A program made the translations under genes and the position numbers. Below are positions 35,805-44,871 of a stretch of 64,000 bases of DNA, piece after piece; position 1 is the first letter of the stretch; each line of letters opens with the position of its first letter. The DNA comes from Actinomadura sp. NBRC 104425. GTDB lineage: Bacteria > Actinomycetota > Actinomycetes > Streptosporangiales > Streptosporangiaceae. The notes below the pieces were generated by a model that did no database searches, had not been told where the DNA came from, and saw only the letters and a list, made by a program, of their open reading frames with translations. Location: assembly GCF_030269545.1 (NCBI RefSeq), contig NZ_BSTN01000007.1:269013-333012 (forward strand). The letters run 5' to 3'.

Positions 35805-38240
35805 TCAGGACTGCGCACGCTTGACGGCGAAGCCGTCGCCGACCATGGCGGCCAGCTTCAGGTACGCCTCGCGGGTGGACGAGGCCAGCTGCTCCAGCTC
35901 GACCTCGGCGCCCTCCTCCAGGTGGTCGTCGTAGGGGATGCGGACGACCCCGCGGCAGCGGCTCTCGAAGTGGGCCTGCAGCTTGTCCAGGTCCACCTGG
36001 CTGCGGGTGCGGTTGCGGACCATCGACAGCACCACCACGCCCTCGCGGACCAGGTGGCCGTGGTCGTGGGCCTCCAGCCAGTCGAGGGTGGCGCTGGCGG
36101 AGCGGGCGCCGTCCACCGACGGGGAGCTGACCAGCACGAGCTGGTCGGCCAGGCGGAGCACCCCGGACATGGCCGAGTGCAGCAGGCCGGTGCCGCAGTC
36201 GGTGATGCAGATCGAGTAGAACCGCTCCAGCACCACGGCGACCGCCGCGTAGTCCTCGGCGCTGAACGCCTCGCTGATGGCCGGGTCGCGGTCGGAGGCC
36301 AGCACCTCCAGCCGGGCCGCGTTCTGCGAGGTGAAGCCGCGCACGTCGGCGTAGCGGTAGATCTTGTCGCGGTTGTTCAGCAGGTCGCGGACGGTGGCGG
36401 CGGTCTCCAGCCGCAGCTTGTCCGACAGCGTGCCGCGGTCGGGGTTGGCGTCCACCGCGATCACCCGGTCGCCGCGCAGCGACGCCAGCATGGAGCCGAG
36501 CCCGACGGTCGTGGTGGTCTTGCCCACGCCGCCCTTCAGCGACATGACCGCGACCCGGTGGTGGCCGGACTGCACCGGGGTGCGGGCGCGGGCGATGAGG
36601 TCCTTGCGGCGCAGCTCGGCCTGCGACTCGCTGGGGTGGATGCTGCCGCCGGTGGCCTTGTAGACGGCGCGGCGCCACCCGCCGGAGGGGGCGATGCGCC
36701 GGTGGCCGAGCAGGTTCTCCGAGCTCAGGGCTTCGGCGCTCTGCGGCGGAGGCGGCCCCTGCGGAGCCTGGGGAGCCTGCGCGGCCGGCTGCGCAGGGGG
36801 CTGCGCGGGCGCCGGAGGGTAGCCCGGGGGCGGACCGTCGAAGCCGGGCACCGGGTTGCTGTTGGGGTCGTACTGCGGCATGGGGGCGGGCGGCTGAGGC
36901 GCGCCGTAGGGCTGCCCCGGCTGCCATGGCTGGCCTGCGTACGGCGGCTGGACCGGCGGTTGCCCCGGTTGGCCCTCGTACGGCACCTGCACGCCCGGCT
37001 GGCCGGGCGGCACGGGCTGATCCTGCTGGACGGGCTGGGGCGGCTGGCCCTGCTGGACAGGCGTCTCCTCGGCCCCGGCGGGCGGGCTCTGGACGTCGCC
37101 CTGCTGCGGGGCGGGACCGCCGGACTGGTCGCCGGGGTACGGCAGCTGCTCCAGAGGCGGCGTCGCCTGCTCACCGGACGGCGCCTGCTCACCGGACTGC
37201 GCCTGCTCACCGGACTGCGCCTGCTCGGTGGACGGCGCCTGCTCCTCAGCGGGCGTCGTCTGCTCACCGGCCGACGATGCCTGCTCCCCGGCGGGTGGCG
37301 CTTGTTCCCCAGCGGGCGGTGCCTGCTCGTACGGAGGCGACACCTGCTGGTACGGAGGCGACACCTGCTGGTACGGGGGGGACATCTGCTGGTACGGGGG
37401 TGGCACCTGCTGATAGGGCGGCGGCGCCTGCTGGTACGGGGGCGATGCCTGCTCGTACGGGAACGGCGACAGTTCGTACACGGTCGGCGGCGGGTCCTGG
37501 GCAGGCGGCCCCGGCTGGAAGGGAGGGGGAGCCGGCTGCGCAGGCCGGTTCTCGGAGGCGGGCGGGGGCTGCGGGCCGGGGTGCTCCCCCGGTGGAGGCG
37601 GCGTCGGCCCCAGGTCCCCCGGCAGCGGAGGCGGAGGCATCTGGCCCGCGTCGTACGGCGGTGCGTAACCGGAGATGCCCGCGTACGGCGGGGGCAGCAT
37701 GCCGCCGTCGAACGGCTGCGGCATCGGGCTGCCGTCGTACGGCTGGGGCGGCGGCGGTGGCGGCTGCTGACCCGCGTCGAACGGCTGGGGCGGCCCGTAC
37801 TGGGGCATGGGAATGTCCCCGTAGGGCGGGAAGCCCGGATGCTGCTGTGCGTCGGCCGGAGGTTGCTGTGCCGCCGGAGGGGCGCCCTGGAAAGGCGGCG
37901 GCGGAGCCGACAGCCACGGCTCGGCGGGCGTCTCGCTTTGCGGGGGGCTCGCCGCGGGCTCGTTTCCGGACGCGTCCGGGGCCGGACGCTGCGCCGTCTC
38001 GGCCTGCGCGACCGTGCCCTCGTCCGCGGGGGTGCCCTCCGCGTCCGACGCCCCCTGGGCCGGCGAGGCGGCGTCGTCGGAGGCCGCGGCCGCCGCGGGC
38101 GGCGACTCGGCGGCGGGCTTGACCGGCTCCTCTCCGCCCGGTTCGCCGGGCGGGGACGTCTCGGCGCCCTGGCTGCTCATCGCGTCCAGAGATGCCAGGC
38201 GCTCCTCCAGCGACCGTCCGTCGTGCTCGTTCCTCGCCAC
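35805..38240 (-). CDS. ParA/MinD-family ATPase with long Pro/Gln-rich N-terminus (EspI-like layout)
   Basis: About 811 residues from the GTG at 38238-38240, which has GGGGAG 6 nt upstream; an ATG 17 codons earlier (38291) is the alternative. Residues of about 25-500 are low complexity: acidic/Pro first, then tandem PPYQQ and SGEQAQ-type repeats. The ATPase covers about 560-811, with deviant Walker A MSLKGGVGKTTTT, switch VIAVDANPDRGTL, and DCGTGLLHSAM plus RNRT further on. The same order (Pro-rich head plus MinD-like ATPase) occurs in EspI-type proteins of mycobacterial ESX secretion. Near a coupling protein it may position or gate the secretion apparatus. Confidence 0.85.
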   Translation of the reverse strand: MARNEHDGRSLEERLASLDAMSSQGAETSPPGEPGGEEPVKPAAESPPAAAAASDDAASPAQGASDAEGTPADEGTVAQAETAQRPAPDASGNEPAASPPQSETPAEPWLSAPPPPFQGAPPAAQQPPADAQQHPGFPPYGDIPMPQYGPPQPFDAGQQPPPPPPQPYDGSPMPQPFDGGMLPPPYAGISGYAPPYDAGQMPPPPLPGDLGPTPPPPGEHPGPQPPPASENRPAQPAPPPFQPGPPAQDPPPTVYELSPFPYEQASPPYQQAPPPYQQVPPPYQQMSPPYQQVSPPYQQVSPPYEQAPPAGEQAPPAGEQASSAGEQTTPAEEQAPSTEQAQSGEQAQSGEQAPSGEQATPPLEQLPYPGDQSGGPAPQQGDVQSPPAGAEETPVQQGQPPQPVQQDQPVPPGQPGVQVPYEGQPGQPPVQPPYAGQPWQPGQPYGAPQPPAPMPQYDPNSNPVPGFDGPPPGYPPAPAQPPAQPAAQAPQAPQGPPPPQSAEALSSENLLGHRRIAPSGGWRRAVYKATGGSIHPSESQAELRRKDLIARARTPVQSGHHRVAVMSLKGGVGKTTTTVGLGSMLASLRGDRVIAVDANPDRGTLSDKLRLETAATVRDLLNNRDKIYRYADVRGFTSQNAARLEVLASDRDPAISEAFSAEDYAAVAVVLERFYSICITDCGTGLLHSAMSGVLRLADQLVLVSSPSVDGARSASATLDWLEAHDHGHLVREGVVVLSMVRNRTRSQVDLDKLQAHFESRCRGVVRIPYDDHLEEGAEVELEQLASSTREAYLKLAAMVGDGFAVKRAQS
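37180..37460 (-). repeat. Short tandem coding repeats in the ParA-like gene
   Basis: Near-identical units encode SGEQAQ (about 37185-37230) and PPYQQVS/PPYQQ (about 37325-37450, unit about 24 bp). They encode the disordered N-terminus and can be expected to vary in number between strains. Confidence 0.7.
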
Positions 38241-38405
38241 CGGTTCTCCCCTCGACCCCGCCTCGAACGATCCTTTGGAGCTGGTTGGCATGACCCCACG
38301 CGGCAGGATACCCGTGCGCCTTTACCATGCGCCTCCGCTCAAGATCCACTCCTGCCGCCTGACGGGCCGTCCGGATATCGGGGGATGGGCGTGCCGAAGG
38401 GCCGG

Positions 38406-38411
38406 TAGCGT
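38406..38411 (+). promoter_or_regulatory. -10 box of a leaderless transcript
   Basis: TAGCGT is followed by exactly 7 nt and the ATG of the quinone oxidoreductase gene. This TANNNT-N7-start spacing is the signature of leaderless actinobacterial genes. Confidence 0.6.
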
Positions 38412-38418
38412 GATCCGT

Positions 38419-39375
38419 ATGCATGCCATCGTCATCCGTGAACCGGGGGACGCCGACGTCCTGGAATGGACGCGGGTCCCCGATCCGGAAGCCGGGCCCG
38501 GCGAAGTGCTCATCGACGTGGCGGCCAGCGCGGTGAACCGGGCCGATGTGATGCAGCGCCGCGGCTTCTACCCGCCGCCGCCGGGCGCTCCCCCGTATCC
38601 GGGCCTGGAGGTGTCCGGCCGCGTGGCCGCGCTCGGCGAGGGCGTGACGGGCCTGCGGGTCGGCGACGAGGTGTGCGCCCTGCTCGGCGGCGGGGGATAC
38701 GCCGAACGGGTGGCGGTCCCCGCGGGGCACGTGCTGCCGGTGCCGCGCGGCGTCGGCCTGATCGAGGCGGCGGGCCTGCCCGAAATCGCCTGTACGGTGT
38801 GGTCGAACGTCTTCATGCTGGCCGGGCTGCGCGAGGGCGAGACGTTCCTGGTGCACGGCGGTGGCAGCGGCATCGGCACCATGGCGATCCAGCTCGCGAA
38901 GGTGCACGGGGCGCGGGTGCTGTGCACGGTGGGCAGCGCGCAGAAGGCCGAACGCTGCCGCGAGCTCGGCGCCGACGAGGCGATCAACTACCGCGAGGAC
39001 GACTTCACCGAGTACGGCCCGTTCGACGTCATCCTCGACAACATGGGCGCGGCGTATCTGGCGCGCAACGTGTCGGCGCTGGCCGTCGGCGGCCGGTTGA
39101 TGATCATCGGGCTGCAGGGCGGCCGCCGCGCCGAGCTGGACCTGAACGAGCTGCTGCGCAAGCGGGCGCTGGTGCACGCGACGTCGCTGCGGGCGCGTCC
39201 CGCCGAGGAGAAGGCCGAGATCGTCGCGGCGGTGCGCGAGCACGTGTGGCCGCTGCTGGAGTCGGGGGCGGTGCGTCCGGTGGTGGACCGCACGGTCCCC
39301 ATGGCGGACGCGGCGCGGGCCCACCGGCTGCTGGAGGACAGCGTGCACGTCGGCAAGATTGTCCTGACCGTCTGA
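38419..39375 (+). CDS. NAD(P)H:quinone oxidoreductase, zinc-independent MDR family
   Basis: 318 residues. GroES-like N-domain (SAVNRADVMQRRGFYPPPPG, PGLEVSGRVAALGEGV) and Rossmann motif FLVHGGGSGIGTMAIQLAKV (about 140-160) belong to the quinone reductase/PIG3 branch, which lacks the catalytic zinc ligands. It reduces quinones or similar carbonyls with NADPH. It probably has a leaderless mRNA. It sits 16 bp before bpa; in M. tuberculosis an oxidoreductase (Rv3777) also lies near bpa (Rv3780), so this looks like a conserved neighbourhood. Confidence 0.9.
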   Translation: MHAIVIREPGDADVLEWTRVPDPEAGPGEVLIDVAASAVNRADVMQRRGFYPPPPGAPPYPGLEVSGRVAALGEGVTGLRVGDEVCALLGGGGYAERVAVPAGHVLPVPRGVGLIEAAGLPEIACTVWSNVFMLAGLREGETFLVHGGGSGIGTMAIQLAKVHGARVLCTVGSAQKAERCRELGADEAINYREDDFTEYGPFDVILDNMGAAYLARNVSALAVGGRLMIIGLQGGRRAELDLNELLRKRALVHATSLRARPAEEKAEIVAAVREHVWPLLESGAVRPVVDRTVPMADAARAHRLLEDSVHVGKIVLTV

Positions 39376-39391
39376 AACCACTGGAGACAGC

Positions 39392-39949
39392 ATGAACGAG
39401 TCTGCGCAGAACCCGTCCGGAGGCCGGGCCGAGCAGGAGCCGCAGGTTCTGGTGGTCGGCCCGAACGGCATCGCGGTGGAGGGCGGCAAGTCCGAGGGCG
39501 GTGACGAGAAGTCGGTCACCGACATGGTGGAGCAGCCCGCCAAGGTCATGCGGATCGGCAGCATGATCCGGCAGCTGCTGGAGGAGGTGAAGGCGGCCCC
39601 GCTGGACGAGGCCAGCCGGGCCCGCCTCCGCGAGATCCACCGGTCGTCCATCAAGGAGCTGGAGGACGGCCTGGCGCCCGAGCTGATCGGGGAGCTGGAG
39701 CGGCTGTCGCTGCCGTTCACCGAGGACGCGGTGCCGAGCGAGTCCGAGCTGCGCATCGCCCAGGCCCAGCTGGTGGGCTGGCTGGAGGGGCTGTTCCACG
39801 GCATCCAGACCACGCTGTTCGCCCAGCAGATGGCGGCGCGGGCCCAGCTGGAGCAGATGCGCCGCGCCCTGCCGTCCGGGATGATACCGCAGCCCCAGCA
39901 GGGCGACGAGGGGGAGCAGCGCCGCCGCCAGTCCGGCCCTTACCTGTAG
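39392..39949 (+). CDS. bpa: Bacterial proteasome activator Bpa
   Basis: 185 residues. The conserved core VTDMVEQPAKVMRIGSMIRQLLEEVKAAPLDE...RLREIHRSSIKELEDGL and GWLEGLFHGIQTTLFAQQMAARAQLEQMRRALP forms the helical bundle of the Bpa ring. The C-terminal tail ends SGPYL, a variant of the GQYL motif that docks into the 20S proteasome alpha ring and opens its gate without ATP. It acts in the cytoplasm on unfolded proteins. GGAG lies before the ATG. Confidence 0.95.
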   Translation: MNESAQNPSGGRAEQEPQVLVVGPNGIAVEGGKSEGGDEKSVTDMVEQPAKVMRIGSMIRQLLEEVKAAPLDEASRARLREIHRSSIKELEDGLAPELIGELERLSLPFTEDAVPSESELRIAQAQLVGWLEGLFHGIQTTLFAQQMAARAQLEQMRRALPSGMIPQPQQGDEGEQRRRQSGPYL

Positions 39950-39981
39950 GCCGGGCGGCGGCGCCGGTCACCGCGCTGCGA

Positions 39982-40809
39982 TCAGCGGGCCCCGTCCTCC
40001 GGAACGCCGGGAAAGAGCTTTTCGAGGACCTGGGCGACGCCGTCGTCGTCGTTGCCCGCCGTGGTGTGGGTGACCGCCGCCAGCACCACGGGATGCGCGT
40101 TGGCCACACCGTAGGAGGTGCCCGCCCAGGTCAGCATCGGCAGGTCGTTGGGCATGTCGCCGAACGCCACCACGTCGGCGGGCGGGATGCCGTGCTCGGC
40201 GCACAGCTCGGCCAGGGCGCTGGCCTTGGTGACGCCGTGCGCGCTCATCTCCAGCAGGCCGCTTCCCGACGAGTGCGTGACGGTGACCAGGTCGCCCACG
40301 GCCTCGCGGGCCTTGACCGACAGCGAGTCCGGGTCGGCGTCGGGGTGGAACGCCAGCAGCTTGGTGCCGCCGCGGCTGACCAGCGTCTCGCCGTCCACCG
40401 CCCGCCCGCCCAGCGCCTCGGCGTCCCAGCTGCCCAGGTTGTAGCTGGCCTCGAACACGAACCCGTGCGGGTACTCCACGGCGAACCGCAGCTCGGGGAT
40501 CGCCGCGCGCAGCCGCCGCACCGTCTCGGCGAGCACCTCGGGGGCGATCAGCCGAGTGCGCAGCACCGTCTCGGTGTGCAGGTCGTACACCACCGCCCCG
40601 TTGGCGCAGATGGCCACGCCCCGGTGCCCGACGGCCTCGGCGACGGGACGCATCCAGCGCGGCGGCCGTCCGGTGACCATGACCAGCAGCGCGCCCGCGC
40701 GCTCCACGCGGGCGAGGGCGTCGACGGTGCGGGGCGAGAGGGTGCCGTCGGAACGCACGATCGTCCCGTCGAGGTCGGTGGCGACCAGGCGCGGCATGGT
40801 TCGAGACAT
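39982..40809 (-). CDS. HAD-superfamily phosphatase (Cof type)
   Basis: 275 residues, ATG with GGAAGG upstream; an upstream extension is Arg-rich and rejected. HAD motif I is LVATDLDGTIV (nucleophile and acid Asp), motif II VMVTGRPP, a large C2 cap follows, and motif IV VVAFGDMPNDLPML. Cof-type members dephosphorylate sugar phosphates and cofactors. Members of this family commonly sit next to serS in actinobacteria. Confidence 0.9.
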   Translation of the reverse strand: MSRTMPRLVATDLDGTIVRSDGTLSPRTVDALARVERAGALLVMVTGRPPRWMRPVAEAVGHRGVAICANGAVVYDLHTETVLRTRLIAPEVLAETVRRLRAAIPELRFAVEYPHGFVFEASYNLGSWDAEALGGRAVDGETLVSRGGTKLLAFHPDADPDSLSVKAREAVGDLVTVTHSSGSGLLEMSAHGVTKASALAELCAEHGIPPADVVAFGDMPNDLPMLTWAGTSYGVANAHPVVLAAVTHTTAGNDDDGVAQVLEKLFPGVPEDGAR

Positions 40810-41209
40810 GTCACCTTCCCGTCGGGCCGCGTCCCGGGTCGTCGCGCATCGAAGGGGTTGGTGTGACGACGGCGGGCACGGCTGGGACACACCATAGGCG
40901 ATATGTCAGACAGTGACCTTCGGAGGCCCACGGCCCGGCCGTCTGCCGTGCGGATCTCCCGCAGGCCGGACAGACAAATCATGACGGGGCGGGCGGGTGC
41001 GATTCCGGGAAGTTGCGACGACGCGCCCTCCGCGCCGGTCCGCCACGCCGCGCACAGTGATACGCGCATCGGAGTTCGTGTTCTGGGCCGTGCTGGTCGA
41101 GGGCCTGCCCAGGGGGTGGCGCCGGGGAAAGCGGGCGGAACGCGGCGGCGGGGCGCCTCCGGCGTGGTAGCGGGAGGCGACCCGCCGCGTACGGTCGTCC
41201 GGCCGGTGC
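40810..41209. other. 400-bp gap between serS and the HAD gene
   Basis: No supported gene. It should hold the serS terminator region and the HAD gene promoter. No strong hairpin was identified by eye. Confidence 0.4.
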
Positions 41210-42469
41210 TCAGTGCTTGACGGGCTCCAGCACCTCCAGGCCGAGGTACTTCTGCAGCGCCTTCGGCACGCGCACCGTCCCGTCGGCCTGCTGGTGGTTC
41301 TCCAGGATCGCCACGATCCACCGGGTGGTGGCCAGCGTGCCGTTCAGCGTCGCGACGGGCTGGTTGCGGCCGTCCTCGTCCCGGTACCGCACCGCCAGCC
41401 GCCGCGCCTGGAAGTCGGTGCAGTTGGACGTCGAGGTCACCTCGCGGTAGGTCCGCTGCGACGGCACCCACGCCTCGCAGTCGTACTTGCGGGCCGCGCT
41501 GGCGCCCAGGTCGCCGGCCGCCACGTCGATCACCCGGTACGGCAGCTCGACCTTGGCGAGCATCTCCTTCTCCCACTCCAGCAGCCGCAGATGCTCGGCG
41601 TGGGCGTCCTCCGGACGGCAGTAGGAGAACATCTCGACCTTGTCGAACTGGTGCACCCGGATGATGCCCCGGGTGTCCTTGCCGTAGGAGCCGGCCTCCC
41701 GGCGGAAGCAGGACGACCAGCCCGCGTACCGCCGGGGCAGCCCGTCGATGATCTCGTTCATGTGGTACGCGGCGAGCGGCACCTCGGACGTGCCCACCAG
41801 GTACAGGTCGTCCTGCGGCAGCTGGTAGACCTCGGCGGCGTGCGCGCCGAGGAACCCGGTGCCCTCCATGGCCTCCGGCTTGACCAGGACCGGCGGGTAC
41901 ATCGGGACGAACCCGGCGGCGACCGCCTGCTCCATGGCCAGGTTGAGCAGCGCCAGCTGCAGCCGGGCGCCGACCCCGGTCAGGAAGTAGAACCGCGCGC
42001 CGGACACCTTGGCGCCGCGCTCCATGTCGATCGCGCCGAGGCTCTCGCCCAGTTCGAGGTGGTCCTTGGGCTCGAAGTCGAACTGCGGGGGCTCGCCGAT
42101 GTGCTCCAGGACGACGAAGTCCTCCTCGCCGCCGGGCGGGGCGCCCTCCTCGATGATGTTCGGGACGGTCTTCAGCAGCGCGTCCAGCTCGGCGCCGAGC
42201 CGGTCGGCCTCGGCCTCGGCCTCCTTGACCTGCTGCGCCAGCTCCTTGGCGCGGGCCAGCAGCCGCTGCCGCTCGTCGCCCTGCGCCTTCGACACCGACT
42301 TGCCGAAACTCTTCTGCTCGGCGCGCAGCCGCTCGAATGCCGACTGCGAACTGCGCCGCCGCTCGTCCAGGTCGAGCAGCGTGTCGACGACGGTCTCGTC
42401 CTCCCCGCGGGCGCGCTGCGAGGCGCGCAACCGCTCGGGATCCTCTCGAAGAGCTCGCAGGTCAATCAC
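41210..42469 (-). CDS. serS: Seryl-tRNA synthetase
   Basis: 419 residues, full length. [22 protein letters not shown] begins the N-terminal coiled-coil arm (about 1-110) that binds the long variable arm of tRNA-Ser. The class II core has [10 protein letters not shown], motif 2 [30 protein letters not shown] and the motif 3 region [25 protein letters not shown] start with a leaderless -10 box. This is the housekeeping enzyme, unlike the synthetase-like genes of the cluster. Confidence 0.97.
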   Translation of the reverse strand: MIDLRALREDPERLRASQRARGEDETVVDTLLDLDERRRSSQSAFERLRAEQKSFGKSVSKAQGDERQRLLARAKELAQQVKEAEAEADRLGAELDALLKTVPNIIEEGAPPGGEEDFVVLEHIGEPPQFDFEPKDHLELGESLGAIDMERGAKVSGARFYFLTGVGARLQLALLNLAMEQAVAAGFVPMYPPVLVKPEAMEGTGFLGAHAAEVYQLPQDDLYLVGTSEVPLAAYHMNEIIDGLPRRYAGWSSCFRREAGSYGKDTRGIIRVHQFDKVEMFSYCRPEDAHAEHLRLLEWEKEMLAKVELPYRVIDVAAGDLGASAARKYDCEAWVPSQRTYREVTSTSNCTDFQARRLAVRYRDEDGRNQPVATLNGTLATTRWIVAILENHQQADGTVRVPKALQKYLGLEVLEPVKH

Positions 42470-42476
42470 ACACCCG

Positions 42477-42482
42477 AGGCTA
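42477..42482 (-). promoter_or_regulatory. -10 box of leaderless serS
   Basis: On the - strand TAGCCT is followed by 7 nt and the serS GTG, the TANNNT-N7-start pattern. Confidence 0.6.
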
Positions 42483-42633
42483 CCGGTGCGGCGCCCTCAA
42501 CGCGCGCGAGTATCCGCGGCGTCGTCGTCTGCGGGCCGGCGGTTTACCCGCCAGGGCGTCCAATAGCGGACGTCTGCCCTTGCAACCGACTTATATCGCC
42601 GAACGTCAAAAAGGCGACAACGGGGAGAAAATC

Positions 42634-43287
42634 ATGGCGCAGGCGACACTGAAGCGGCGGGGGTTGAGCATCGCGTGGGCGCTGAGCCCGGTGCTCACCT
42701 TGGGGATCGTGAGCCCCTTCATCTTCGCCTTCGCGGCGGCCCGGCTGAGATCCCGGCTGCTGTGGCTGGCGACCGGCATCTACTTCGTCGCCTGGACGGT
42801 CATGTTCATCACCGCCGGCTTGCCCGACAGCGGCCCGGGGGACGCCGCCTTCAGCATCGCGTTGATGATCGTGTGGATGGGTGCCACGGTCCACGCCTTC
42901 GCCATCCGCGACCGCGTCTTCTTCCAGGCGCCGGACCACCGCTCGGCCGCGTTCCAGCGGGCCCAGCTGGAGGTCGAGCACCGCCGCGAGCTGCGCCGGC
43001 GGGCGATGGAGATCGTCAACCGCGACCCGGCGATGGCCATCGAGATGCGCATCGGCCGGCCCGACCTGCCCCGCGCCTTCGACGACGGCGGGCTGGTGGA
43101 CGTCAACCACGCCCCCGCCCCCGCCCTGGCAGCGGTCCTGGGCATCACGCCCGAGCAGGCGCACCAGCTCGTCCAGGTGCGCGAGCGCTGCGGCGGCTTC
43201 GTCTCCGCCGAGGAGGCCGCCGCGCTGGCGGGGCTGCCCCCGGCCCTCACCCCGCGGCTCGCCGAGTACGGGGTGTTCCTGCGCTGA
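42634..43287 (+). CDS. Membrane protein with C-terminal helix-hairpin-helix (ComEA-like) domain
   Basis: 217 residues. Three hydrophobic stretches in the first 95 residues (IAWALSPVLTLGIVSPFIFAF, LLWLATGIYFVAWTVMFIT, AFSIALMIVWMGATVHAF) are followed by a charged linker. A helix-hairpin-helix pair comes last (GLVDVNHAPAPALAAVLGIT, GGFVSAEEAAALAGLPP). This domain binds DNA in ComEA but also occurs in other membrane proteins. Function unknown. Divergent from serS. Confidence 0.75.
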   Translation: MAQATLKRRGLSIAWALSPVLTLGIVSPFIFAFAAARLRSRLLWLATGIYFVAWTVMFITAGLPDSGPGDAAFSIALMIVWMGATVHAFAIRDRVFFQAPDHRSAAFQRAQLEVEHRRELRRRAMEIVNRDPAMAIEMRIGRPDLPRAFDDGGLVDVNHAPAPALAAVLGITPEQAHQLVQVRERCGGFVSAEEAAALAGLPPALTPRLAEYGVFLR

Positions 43288-43294
43288 CCGGGGG

Positions 43295-44218
43295 TCAGGA
43301 GCGGCCGCTGCGGATGGAGCGCAGCCAGGCGGCGGCCTCGGTGAAGTCGGCGTCGTGGGTGCCGCGGCGGATCTCCGGGCGGACCTGGTCGGCCCGGGGG
43401 TAGGAGCCGAGGAACCGCACGTCGGCGCAGATGCGGCGCAGGCCCATCAGCGCCTCGCCGACGCGGGCGTCCTCGACGTGCCCCTCGAAGTCCATCCAGA
43501 ACAGGTACGAGCCCAGGCCCGCGCCGGTGGGCCGGGACTGGATCAGCGTCAGGTTGATGCCGCGCATGGCGAACTCGTTGAGGATCTCCAGCAGGGCGCC
43601 GGGGTGGTCCTCGCCGATGAAGGCGACCACGGTGGTGCGGTCCATGCCGGTGCGCGGCGGCGGGACGCAGGGGCGCCGCAGCTCGATGAAGCGGGTCACC
43701 GCGTCGGCCACGTCGTGGATGTCCTCGGCCAGGACCGACAGCTTGTAGCGGTCGGCGGCGAACGCCCCGGCCAGCGCGGCGTCGTAGTGGCCGTCGGCGA
43801 CCCGCTGGGCGGCCTCGGCGTTGGACGTGGCGGCCCGCCACTCGGCGTCCGGGACGTTCTCGGCCAGCCAGCGGCGGCACTGCGGCTGCGCGTGCGGGTG
43901 CGAGGCGACGGTCTTGATGTCGGCGAGCGTGGTGCCGGGCCGCACCAGCAGCGCGAACGACACCGGCAGATGCACCTCGGCGACGATCTGCAGCGGCTCG
44001 CCGGTGGCCAGCTCGTCCAGCGTGGTCGGCACCGAGCCCTCGACGGAGTTCTCCAGCGCGACGACCGCCGCGTCGGCGTCGCCGCGGCGCAGGGCGTCCA
44101 GCGCGGCGGGCACGGTCTCGTACGGCACCTGCTCGGCGCCCTCCGCGTCCGGCAACCGGCGCAGCGCGGCCTCGGTGAATGTGCCTCGGGGACCGAGGAA
44201 CGCGTACGTCCTGGTCAC
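43295..44218 (-). CDS. pheA: Prephenate dehydratase
   Basis: 307 residues from a GTG. The catalytic domain starts TYAFLGPRGTFTEAALRRLP; the active-site TRF motif appears in DAVTRFIELRRP. The ACT regulatory domain (about 200-280) includes HPGALLEILNEFAMRGINLT and IQSRPTGAGLG, where the usual ESRP reads QSRP. It converts prephenate to phenylpyruvate and is normally inhibited by phenylalanine through the ACT domain. It converges with the membrane-HhH gene with 7 bp between stops. Confidence 0.95.
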   Translation of the reverse strand: MTRTYAFLGPRGTFTEAALRRLPDAEGAEQVPYETVPAALDALRRGDADAAVVALENSVEGSVPTTLDELATGEPLQIVAEVHLPVSFALLVRPGTTLADIKTVASHPHAQPQCRRWLAENVPDAEWRAATSNAEAAQRVADGHYDAALAGAFAADRYKLSVLAEDIHDVADAVTRFIELRRPCVPPPRTGMDRTTVVAFIGEDHPGALLEILNEFAMRGINLTLIQSRPTGAGLGSYLFWMDFEGHVEDARVGEALMGLRRICADVRFLGSYPRADQVRPEIRRGTHDADFTEAAAWLRSIRSGRS

Positions 44219-44418
44219 GTGACGCCCCCCGGCCGTGTGCACGCTTGTCCCAATGGCATGTGAATGACTCCTCCGCCGCGCAGAGAACGCGCGGCGGGCT
44301 GTGTGACAGGTGGTACGGACGTCGAGTCTACGTGCCCGTACGGTCCGGCACCGGCAAAGAACCGATCATGGAACCGTCACGAACGCGGCGGAGTGCCGGC
44401 GCCGAGCCCGGGGAAGAG

Positions 44419-44871
44419 TCAGGCGCGGGGTGAGGGGGTGCGGTCGCCGAAGTCGGCGAGCGGGTCGTCCATGGTGACGACGGGGCCCTTGCCCAGACGC
44501 GCGGCGCGCAGGACCTGGTTCTCCTCGGGGGACAGCTTCTCCAGGGGGTGGCCGTCGCGCACCGGCTTGGCGTAGGTGCGGGTCTCGGTACGGCCGTTGA
44601 TGGAACTGATCACCACGCCGTCGCCGTTGGCGTTGATCAGGGCGAGCGAGAACGACCGGTGCCCCGCCATCTCCTTGAGCGCGTCGTAGTGGACGATGGC
44701 CAGGTCGCGCAGGGCATGGCCGTCCACCGTTCCGGCGGAGAGCTGAAGTTGCCGCCGCAGCATCGCACCGCACTCGTCGACGACCTGGTTCACCCTGTTG
44801 TGGGCCACCACCGCGATGGACAGACCGGCCACCCCGGCGACCAGCCCGGCGACGGCCACCGCTACCAGCAT
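44419..44871 (-). CDS. DUF4446 family membrane-anchored protein
   Basis: 150 residues. One N-terminal helix (LVAVAVAGLVAGVAGLSIAVV) anchors a conserved cytoplasmic domain: VDECGAMLRRQLQLSAG, LRDLAIVHYDALKEMAGHRSFSLALINANGDG and SINGRTETRTYAKPV are hallmarks of the family. Function unknown. Its ATG overlaps the stop of the GT87-type gene (TGATG), so the two are coupled. It often lies near pheA and serS in actinobacteria. Confidence 0.88.
   Translation of the reverse strand: MLVAVAVAGLVAGVAGLSIAVVAHNRVNQVVDECGAMLRRQLQLSAGTVDGHALRDLAIVHYDALKEMAGHRSFSLALINANGDGVVISSINGRTETRTYAKPVRDGHPLEKLSPEENQVLRAARLGKGPVVTMDDPLADFGDRTPSPRA

Noticed and set aside
35586..38408. 940-residue + strand frame over the ParA-like gene
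   Set aside because: Arg/Gly-rich shadow of the repetitive - strand gene with no domain.
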